Below, one piece after another: positions 53,301 through 64,000 of a DNA stretch of 64,000 nt. The stretch's first letter is position 1. Each line of letters begins with the position of its first letter. The position numbers and the translations under genes were made by a program. The notes under the pieces are model-generated. The model did not search any database. It saw only the letters and a program-made list of their open reading frames with translations, and had not been told where the DNA came from. The stretch spans positions 5,580,001-5,644,000 of the forward strand of contig JAETXT010000002.1 in NCBI GenBank assembly GCA_019188255.1, read 5' to 3'. Origin of the DNA: Verticillium longisporum. Its lineage: Eukaryota > Ascomycota > Sordariomycetes > Glomerellales > Plectosphaerellaceae.

Positions 53301-56300
53301 GACGTCTTCCTGCCGCCCTTGCCGTAGACAGACACGACGGAGCTCTTGCGGTCCGGTCCGTGCGGCACGGGCGAGGGCCCGACGCTGAGCAGCGTCGTCG
53401 ACGAGGCGCCGCCGCTGGGCCGCCTCGACGAGTCCGAGTCGTCGGACCCCGACGCCTGGGCGAGCATGCCCGGCGCGGCGGCGCCCTTGCCGTTGAGCGC
53501 GCCCTGCGGCTGCTCCTCGCCGCCGAGGCGCGGCTGGCGCGAGGCCGGCTTGGGAAAGTTGTCGAGGACGTTGGACGAGGCATTCAGCGTCTCGAGCTTG
53601 TTGGCCCACCACAGCTCCATCGGCAGCTTCTTCATGTTGTTGCCGCGGACGTCGAGCATGCGCAGTTCGGTCAGGCACCCAATGGTCGCCGGCAGCTCGC
53701 CGACGGAATTGTTGGCGATGCTGAAGATCTCCAGCTTGCTCAGGTTTCCAATGTGCGCCGGCAGGGAGACAAAGTAGTTCTTGTCGAGGACGAGGCGTTC
53801 GAGGTTGAGCATGTGGTGGAAGGACTCGTCAATGCTCGCGAGCTGGCAGTTGGACAGGTTGAGCATCTTGAGGGTCAGCGCGGGCGCGACAATCTCAAAG
53901 GTGGCGATGGGGTTCGAGTTGAGTTTCAGACTCCGGATCCTCTCAAAGGTGCCCGTAAACTTGGAGATGGAGTTGTGGTCGGCCGAGAGGATCTCGAGGC
54001 GCGGCAGGTCGGCAATGACGGCAATGCTCGTGATGGCGTTGTACTTGATGTCGAGCTCACGCAGCATGGACAGGCGGCTAAAGGTCGGCGGCAGCGCGTT
54101 GTTCAGTCTGTTGTTGGTGATGACGAACTTCTCGAGACTGCGCATGTTGGCAATGTCGTCGGGCAGGCTGCTGATCGAGTTGAAGCTGAGATCGAGCTCG
54201 ACCAGGCTGTCGAGCGTGCACAGGAACTGGGGAAAGGTGTCGAGAAAGTTGGAGGAGATGTTGAGGTTGCGGAGCGACTGGTAGGCGCCAAAGTACGACG
54301 GCAGGTACTTGAGGCGGTTGTTGGCGAGGTTGAACTTGAGGATGCCCGTGAGGTTGTGGAGCTCGGCATGGTCGAGGTGCTCGAGGCGGTTGTTCGACAC
54401 GTCGAGATAGGTGAGCTTGCTCGCCTTGCCCAGGCTCGGCGGCAGCTTCCGGGCCTCGTTGTTGTTGAACTTGATGTCGCGGAGGTTCTGGCACGACTGG
54501 ATAAAGTCGCGCGGCAGGTCGAGAGAGAGGTTGCGCGAGAGGTTGAGGGAGATGATCTCGGCGGCCTTGGAGTAGAGGTTGATGGGAATGGTCACGAGGT
54601 TCCGCGCCGACAGGTCGACGTGATTGTATTTCGCCATGCGTCCCAAGCCGAGATCGTTGGACAGAGAGTGGAAGTCGCTGTCCTTCTGGGAGAGGAACAT
54701 GAAGCGGCAGAGGTAGCTGTTGTCCTCCCGCCCGACGTCTTCTATGCGGTCCTTGTCTTCGTAGCCGACCTGCTGCAGCAAACGCTTCTGCATGAGGATG
54801 GGCCGTTCGGCGGGCGCGAGGACACGGACCAAGCCGTGTTTGTTCAGCGTGATCTGGAAGTTATCCGGGCCCTCCTGTGCATACGACTTTTTGATAATCT
54901 GCGATATGACGTCGGCGACGGCGGCGTCCAGGGGCATGGACAGGGTCGAAAAGGTATTGTCCGTCTTGAAGATGCGGATGCAGTAGGGCGCCATCTTCTC
55001 GTCGGCGCGCGGCGGGCTGCCAATGTCGTCGACGTCGGGCTGCTGGTCTGTATTGTCCTCCGTGTTGCGACGGACAGCCCAGCTGTCGGGCGCGTTCCAC
55101 GAGCCGTTGGCGTTGGGCGCCGTCGAGGGGTTCGCCGCCGTGGCGTTGGCGGCTGCGATCGTGACGGGGGCGGTCGCAGTCGCGGTCGCGGTCGCGGCGG
55201 CGTCGGACGTGGGGGGTTTGACGAGGTCGTGGGCCGAGGCGGTGCCGGTGGCCGGGTTCTCGACACGTTCGGGATCGACAATGTTGGTGATAAAGGTGTG
55301 GTCCATGGGGGTCAGGGGTGGAGGTTTCGTCAGAATGCCTTCCATGTCGTTCAGGTTCGTGTCGAGATGGAAGACGGTGCCGGAGCGGCCGCCCTCTCGG
55401 CGATCGGTGGGCCCGATCATGTCTTCCTCGACGCCGCGCATGACACGGCCCTTTTTGGCAAAGGGGAACTTGTTGTTGAAGGTCGCCGCGCGCGGCTGCG
55501 GCGGCCGGCCATCTTGGGGTGCGCCAAACTGGTCGGCCGGAGGTGGCCAGTTGGGCGGGAAGGTAGCCGCAGCCTGCTGGTCGCCGCCTCTGGCGACATC
55601 GGCACGCGAGGACTTGGAGACGAGAGAGCGCGACGAGTCGTTTGTCGGCGTCGAGCGCAGGCGCGCCGTGGCGTCCTCCTTGTCCTTGTCCTTGTGCCGG
55701 CGAAAGCGACCGAGTATGCCCTTTTTTGTGCTGCTGGGATGGTTGTTGTTGCTGCTGCTGTTGTTGTTCGGCGACGTCTGGCCGTCGGGGGTCGATCCCG
55801 CCCTAGGGTTGAAGTAGCCCGTGTTGCTCATGCCGCTCGGGGTCGGGCTGTGGGCGCGCGACGAGGCGCTGGCGCCGTAGAAGACGGTGGGGGCGGATGC
55901 GCCTCGTTCCCGCACGTTCTGCACGTGCAAGCTGGCCTGCGAATCTTCCCTGCTGGCCATTGGCCTCAAGGCGCGGCCATCGTCGATGCTTCGGTTGTGT
56001 CGGTGGTGATGCGAGGCCGTCTTGGTGGTGGAATGGCCAGAGCGGTTGGAGGAGGATGTCTTTGGGGGGCCCTGCGCGCTGTTGGGGTCCTCGCTGTTGA
56101 TGTAGCGTTCGCGGTCGGGGCCGGACAGGATTTCTCGAACGGGCGCCTCGCCGTATCTGGCGATGTCCTGTTTTGGGGAAATCAGCACGAGTAGGTAAGA
56201 GTCGGCGACGACGACGAGGCACGACTGATTCGGTGCGAGGGGAGAGGATGAGGCACGATTCAGTGCGAGGGGAGAGGACGAGGCACGATTCAGTGCGAGG

Positions 56301-58240
56301 GGAAATCCAAAGGGGAACCCAAAGGGGAATCCAAGGGGAATCCAAGGGGAGAGGATGAGGCACTGATTCATTCCAAGGAGGAGGGGCTTCAACAGGACTG
56401 GGGTGCGGCTGCTTGGCCAAGAGCGGAGGCTGGTCCACGTTGGGGAGGAGCTCGAGGGTCAAGTCGTCAAAGGAGGGTGCAGGGGTTAGAGAAATGCGGA
56501 GCTATTGGCCTTGGGCTAAGGATGGATGGGTAGCAGCCTTTGACAGCTCATGGCAGCTCATGGCAGCTAACGGCAGCTAATGGCAGCCTTGGGTGGCAGA
56601 TGATGGATGGGCCTTGGGTAACAGCTCGATGGATGGCAAGCTTGGTAGCAAGGCCTGGTAGCAAGGCTTGGTGACAGCCTTGTAGCAAAGCTTGGTGACA
56701 GCCTTGGTAGCAAGGCTTTGGTGACAGCCTTGGGTGGCAGCCTTGGGCACCTTGGCACCTTGGCACCTTGGCACTTGGGTATCATGGGACAGAAAGAGCA
56801 CATGACTTACATCCGAGTTTTGGTAGAGGAAAGGCACAACCTCAGGCGCCGGCACCGGCGTCCTCGGTCGCGACGAGGCAGGCGAGGCGTCGCGCGTGTG
56901 GTCCGTCGCGTTGGAGTAGTTGCGTTCCCTCGTCGGGCGGCTGTGGCTGTAGGACCGCGATCGATCTTTCCCCGCGCCCGCCCCCGCGCCCGTGCCTGTG
57001 CCCGTGCCAGCGAGGGACGACTGCAGGCTCGTCTCGGAGCCGTCGCGCCCGGGAAACTGCTCGCCGAAGAAGCCCTGCAGCTTCTGCAGGCCGCCGCGGC
57101 GGACGCCGCTGTTGCGCGAGCCCGTGCTGCTCGACGTGGCGATGCTCGCCAGCGAGGGCCGCCTGTCGTCGTTGTCAAAGGGCGCCATGTCGTGCTGCGC
57201 GTCGTGCGGCGGGAACGACGGCACGGGGCGCATGGGGGCCGGCTGGCGGAAGACGGGCGACAGGGGCGACGCGAGGGCCGACGAGAGGTTGTCGCTCGAG
57301 TCGTTGTAGAAGCTCGTCGGGATCGGGCCGTCCTGGGGCGTCAGAGGGCCGCCGCCGCCGCCGCCACTACTAACTCCTGCTAATGGCGACACGCCGTCAT
57401 CGTCGCCGCTCGTCATCCAGGGCGCCCCCTGGGTCATGGACGATGGGTGGCCCGACGGCGGGCTGTGTTGGATCTGGGGGAGGCGGTTGCCGGACGAGTC
57501 GAGCACGGCGAGGTCGCGGCGGTAGTCTCGCAGGTCGCTTATGCGGCGGGAGTTTCGTCGGGACGCGTTGGGCGCATTCGAAGAAGAGGGAGTCGAGATG
57601 GCCATGGGGGCACTTCGCGCGGCGGCAGGCGAGCCGGCGGGCGTGGCATTCGGTGCCGTGGACGCAGTCGGCGTCGAGTTGGAGGTCGGCGTCGAGCTCG
57701 AGGTCGGCGTCATTGTGGAGGAGGGAGCAGGGCCAGACTGCTTGCTGGAGAGCCTAAAAGAAGCGCGGACGCAGGTTGCCGTCAGTTTGCAGGTCTTCGT
57801 GGAGCCGTTCCGCCATGCTTTGCGTCTCCCATTCGCATTTCCATCCCCACGCCCCCTCCCTCCTGCACTCCCTTGCTCTGGCGGCCGAGGATCAGAGACA
57901 ACGGGCAGCGAATGTCTCACACGCACCAGCACCAAGAGGCGCACCGGTGCCAAGAGGAGCACAAGCACCGACAGGCGCACCATGGATCAGAAGCGAGATG
58001 GAGGGCCATTGATCAGAAGCGAGACGGACGGGGGCAGAGGGGCAGAGGTCTTGGCACAGGAGAAACTCACCTGGGTATGGTGGACATGCGACGATGGCCT
58101 CGCTCGTCGGCCTCACGTCGAGCGGCGGCGGCCGAGGGCGATGACGAGGAGACGGGTGTTACGGTGACGCCCGAGTGGGCGCTGTCGGCGCTGCTGCTCG
58201 TTGCGGAGCGGAAGCGGTCGCCGACCTCATGCCGGGTCAT
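50337..58240 (-). CDS. CYR1: adenylate cyclase (fungal Cyr1/CR-1 type)
   Basis: Makes cAMP from ATP at the membrane; central to nutrient sensing, growth and morphogenesis. Minus exons 58240-58071, 57753-56811, 56167-50606 and 50534-50337 join in frame to about 2290 residues, normal for the family. Order: disordered Ser/Pro-rich N-terminus; G-alpha-binding segment (LQGFFGEQFPGRDGSETSL, about residue 265); Ras-association domain (about 763-860); leucine-rich repeats (about 887-1543, such as LRNLNISSNFLDTFPQFL); PP2C-like domain (about 1556-1840); class III cyclase domain from about 1903 (ISIVFTDIKNSTTLWE, metal-binding Asp; GIHFGEAVNEMDPVTRRMDY). A coiled C-terminal tail follows. The 5.6-kb exon 3 is unbroken. 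Introns 1 (317 nt) and 2 (643 nt) are unusually long and full of repeats. The start ATG at 58240 gives MTRHEVGDRFRSATSSSADS. Confidence 0.96.
56218..56350 (-). repeat. 30-bp minisatellite inside adenylate cyclase intron 2
   Basis: About three units of 30 bp (core GATTCAGTGCGAGGGGAGAG) are followed by AAAGGGGAATCC-type 12-bp repeats. The array lies in the intron immediately upstream of exon 3 on the minus strand. Confidence 0.9.
56542..56779. repeat. nested short repeats inside adenylate cyclase intron 2
   Basis: GGCAGCTCAT/GGCAGCTAA units (56542-56588), then GGTAGCAAGGCTTGGTGACAGCCTT-type units (positions 56641-56740) and finally TTGGCACC units up to 56779. Together with the 30-bp array these fill most of the intron. 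Confidence 0.85.
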
Positions 58241-58316
58241 TGTGTGTGGGCCGTCGTGGCAGCGCAGAGGGCCATGCCATTCGGATGCGGATTGCGTTGC
58301 TGCTTGCTTTTTGCTC

Positions 58317-58440
58317 TGGTCTGCTTGCTTCCTGGCTCTGTTCTGTTCTGCTCTGTTCTGTGTTGTTCTGCTCTGTTCTGCCTTGCTCTGCTCTGTTCTG
58401 CCTTGCTCTGCTCTGTTCTGCGTTGTTCTGCGCTACGCTG
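58317..58440. repeat. CTGTTCTG/CTCTG microsatellite tract
   Basis: About 120 bp of TCTGTTCTGCTCTG-like units on the plus strand, ending near position 58440 and starting about 80 bp upstream of the adenylate cyclase start codon, so probably in its leader. Confidence 0.9.
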
Positions 58441-60936
58441 CTCTGAGATTTCAAGAATTCGAGCGTGTACGAGTCCAGAGGGAGCACCGGGCGACGAGAG
58501 GAGGGCACCAGGCAGGCTGCGAGAGGGGCGCGAGGGGGCGATCAGGACCAAGAAGAGGCAGCGGACTGGCGGGGATCGAGGATCGAGGATCGGAGATCGG
58601 GTGAGGCGGGATGGAAAGGGCGCGCCGTGTCGGGTCGTCGCTGATGGATAGATGATGAGCAGGAGCGTGGACTGACGAGGAGTCGGTGATGGCGGCGATG
58701 TGGGATGGGTCGTGGTGTGTATGTGTGTGGTTCAGGTGTGTGGTCGAGGTGTGTGGCCAGAACGGGTAAACTCTCGTGTTGGCGGCTCTGCTTTGGGTGG
58801 TGGTGTGTTGGCGGTGGTGGTGGTACTGTCTGACTGGTCGCCCGTCAATGTCTTCGTCTCATTGATCCGCGCACGAGTGGCCCTACGTTCCCCCACAGCG
58901 TTCACGAAATGCGATGAAGCAGTTGGGTATGGCACCAGCACGAGACCGAGTCAGAGATGTGGTGAGCAGGGAAGCAATGGCCGCAAAGGGCAGGCTGACG
59001 AGAAACGATGAGCACCAGATGGATGGGAGAGCTGAACAGCCGACACAACCTCACCGCACACCACCTTTCAGTTACAAGTAAAGCTACCGGTCCGGAAAGG
59101 TTTCGGCCGCAGGGTGGAGAGTGTGAGGCCCGACCAGGGTCAGGTCCTTTTGGGCGAAGCCTGGTGAAGCGAACAAGGTGAGGCGGAGCTGGGGTTGGGC
59201 GTTGGTTGGCGCTGGCGCTGGCGCCGGCGCTGAAGGCTCGGTGGGAGTGCACATCCTCTGCTAGCGGGCCTAGGAGGACCCTGTTATGCATTGGTTGTCG
59301 ATACCTACCTACCTACCAGGTAACCTTGGCACGATTGAGACCTTGGCACGATTGAGACGCTTTGTGCGTGCTCTGTCCCTGTGTTGTCCCATCGTGGCCG
59401 TTGTTGTGCAGAGCTCACGCGCACGGCGCACGCGGGGACCCCGGCCATGCTGGTGATGTGCCGCCTGGGACAAGCCCTGAAGGCCTGCCCCGTCCTGAGG
59501 GCCCGTCCTGAGGCGCCTTAGCTACCACCTATGTACAGTAGGCACCTAGGTAGGTCCCTTACCTTAAAGGTACATGTCCATGTAGCACCGTAGCCCAGCA
59601 AGGGGTGACAGTATGCCGCACGCCATCATCCAAATAAACCCCTACCTTCCCTCTCACCGAATGCACTGAAGTTCTACGTGGTCGAGAATTGGCGATACAT
59701 GCATGGTTGTGTTTTGTTGAATTTGAGTGGATATAGTATTGTATCACGGTTCAAAGTGCTCATTTTTAGGACCCCCCCCCCCAGACAGGCAGGTCTGGTC
59801 ATCAGTATCTGCACCTTGTCGAGAGCCACATCGCAAGCTGGAGCATCGGAGTGAGAACGTTGCGGGCCGAACACAACTGAGCGACGGCGGCGCCTCGAAT
59901 GGCCCTGCTGGGTGCATCCATTGGGGTGCTATTCAGGACTGTAGCAGCTCACTGTGCTCTTCCTCCACTGTGCCGCCTCATGGTTCTGTGACCAGTTCGA
60001 AGAGTACACTCTCCCCAAAAATGCATAAAAACCATGGCCGCCCTCTACCGGCCATGCTCACCAAAAACAGAACCGCGACAGCGCGGCCTCATTGCATGTG
60101 CTGCGCCCGCCGTGCGTGAGACCTCTCGTGTCTTGCGTGGCCTGCTCGTCTGCAGCGCCCTGTAGCGCCCTGTCCTACCTTCCTAGGCATCCTGCCCTAC
60201 ACACCACAGTCCACAGACGACAGCCAACAAGCACATTCAGTCCACACAGCACACAGCGCGGAGGCGGACAACGGCAACGCCCAGACAGGAGCTCAGACCC
60301 CTTCGTCCCATCTTCTGCGACTGCCAGTCCGACACGAGCCGCTGACACCCCAACCGCTGACAGCCCCATACGACGGCAGCCGGACCGGAGGCGGGCTGGG
60401 TGAGTCCGGGCCTTCATGAAACCAGGTGCTTTTCCTGTCAACCTAGGTTCTGTCAAATGAGGTCCTGTCAAATGAGGTCCTGTCAACTAATTCGGTAGGT
60501 ACAGAAAGCATCGTCTTGTGGCTGGTCCTGCCATGTCTGTATTGGTGCGTTCGGCGTGCACAAAGGAAGCCGACAAAGGAAGCCGACACGGATCGCCGCC
60601 ATCGTACCATTTGGTCGTCATCAGTAATTGCTTTTCTGGGTGCGGAGTGCTGAGAAGTGACAGGGACGTGTCTTGTTTGCTGTGCACTCGTACCTAGCGC
60701 GATACAACTGCAGAAGTGAGTGCCTTGCTAGGTAAGATGGGTAGATAAGGCTGAATGAGACATGTCTGATGCCCTTGGGATGACAAGTGATCATTGACTA
60801 CGGAAGACATGGTGCGAAAACAGCTCGGAGGGACGACACGATCCAAGACAGCATCGTGCCCTGCCTTGCCTGCCAGCCCTGCCAGGTCGTTTGCCTTGGT
60901 GACCTGGCAATGAAGGCAATGGAAGAGCTCCTGCTG

Positions 60937-61003
60937 TAGGTTTTCTGCCTGGTAGGTTTCTGCCTGGTAGGTTTCTGCCTGGTAGGTTTCTGCCTGGTAG
61001 GTT
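60937..61003 (+). repeat. 15-bp minisatellite, about 4.5 copies
   Basis: Units of TGCCTGGTAGGTTTC at exact 15-bp spacing, ending in TAGGTTAGGTACG. Confidence 0.94.
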
Positions 61004-61486
61004 AGGTACGTAGCCCACCACACAGCGGCCCGGCCTTTTACCCGATCCGGCCGGCTCCTTTCGTCGCTTCCTCGCCGCCTCAAGATCACCACTGGACCCC
61101 TCGACCTCTGCCCGACATGGCTATTCCCGTTTTTGTACTACCGACTGTCTTCCCACGGTGCTTTCCCACTGCTCACACAATGCTCGGCCTTTCCCTCTTG
61201 TGCTCTTGTGGTGAACCATGTCGTCTCCCTCACAACGTCATCCACACAAGCAGACAGCTGACCCCCGCATCGGCCAGAACACCCTTCTCGGAGAAACCAC
61301 GAAGAACCGGCCGGACAGACTCCAAGACGGCGCCAGAAACCCGCCGACGAAATAGATGGATCCTAGGCCACGCTGATCCAAACGTCGTTCGGTATTCCTG
61401 GAACCGACCGCGGGGCCCCGCCTCATTGGTCCTCACTTTCGCAGAAATACTCGGAGAAACGGGCCCTACTGCACAATACCACGTAA

Positions 61487-63806
<2,320 letters not shown>

Positions 63807-64000
63807 GGGTGCTGGGCGCTGCTGCTGCTGCTGCGTCGGGAGCGAAAGGGAAGGGAATGGCGAGGCTAGACTTATGACTGCATGAAAATGGGTACAAGGG
63901 ATGCATAGACGGAGGGTTCATTCCAAAGACGAATTTCATTCAAAGCTGCGATGCATGGCTGTCGCGTGACTCTGACCACGATGAGAAGTGCACATTGAAA

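Noticed and set aside
50591..56194. 1867-codon open frame on the plus strand opposite adenylate cyclase
   Set aside because: It is the mirror of a long GC-rich exon; its Val/Arg/Leu-rich composition is a complement effect, while the minus strand has clear domains.

Overview
The window is nuclear DNA of a filamentous ascomycete, most likely a Sordariomycete; this is inferred from protein resemblance and no species can be named. Genes carry short GT-AG introns of about 50-180 nt with CTRAC/CTAAC-type branch points, including very small exons. Coding DNA is GC-rich, intergenic DNA is full of minisatellites, and no operon, plasmid or CRISPR feature is visible. I support 17 protein-coding genes and found no convincing tRNA or rRNA.

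Layout. 1.5-2.2 kb: ribosomal protein eL33 (+). 2.2-7.9 kb: long gene-poor stretch. 8.0-9.5 kb: DUF2406 protein (+), convergent with VMA21 (-, 10.0-10.4), which shares a divergent promoter with the FUN30-type remodeller (+, 11.1-14.2). 15.5-16.5 kb: small GRGGAGN-motif (DUF3602-like) protein (+). 19.0-21.2 kb: ATG22 (+). 22.8-24.4 kb: BAH-PHD chromatin reader (+). 25.3-26.3 kb: capping protein beta, CAP2 (+). 26.3-31.7 kb: repeat-rich gene desert. 31.7-33.0 kb: extended SDR/epimerase (+). 34.6-35.3 kb: lipocalin-like protein (+), convergent with a CBS-domain protein (-, 35.7-36.3). 39.0-40.2 kb: mitochondrial phosphate carrier (+). 43.6-46.1 kb: CreB-type deubiquitinase (+), convergent with YOS1 (-, 46.8-47.3), which is divergent from ALG12 (+, 47.7-49.5). 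50.3-58.2 kb: adenylate cyclase (-). 61.7-63.8 kb: GH13 alpha-glucosidase (+) with a premature stop.

Functionally these are mostly conserved genes: translation (eL33), vacuole and autophagy (VMA21, ATG22), secretory pathway (YOS1, ALG12), chromatin (FUN30, BAH-PHD), cytoskeleton (CAP2), mitochondrial phosphate import, and nutrient signalling (adenylate cyclase, CreB, alpha-glucosidase). Adenylate cyclase and CreB both belong to carbon sensing, but their proximity may be chance.

The most notable observations are: (1) conserved reading frames broken by small indels in six genes (ATG22, epimerase, CBS protein, CreB, ALG12, GH13), mostly at homopolymers and mostly -1, suggesting residual assembly errors; (2) 6-, 7-, 10- and 14-nt exons in ATG22, YOS1, eL33 and CreB, the last splitting the catalytic Cys codon; (3) a BAH-PHD protein whose PHD finger is separated from its last Cys pair by about 165 residues; (4) minisatellites expanding introns of adenylate cyclase and the GH13 gene; (5) dispersed GGTACCT/AGGTAGGT motif clusters; (6) a short AT-rich open-frame island that may be a mobile-element relic. 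I found no clearly new multi-gene system.
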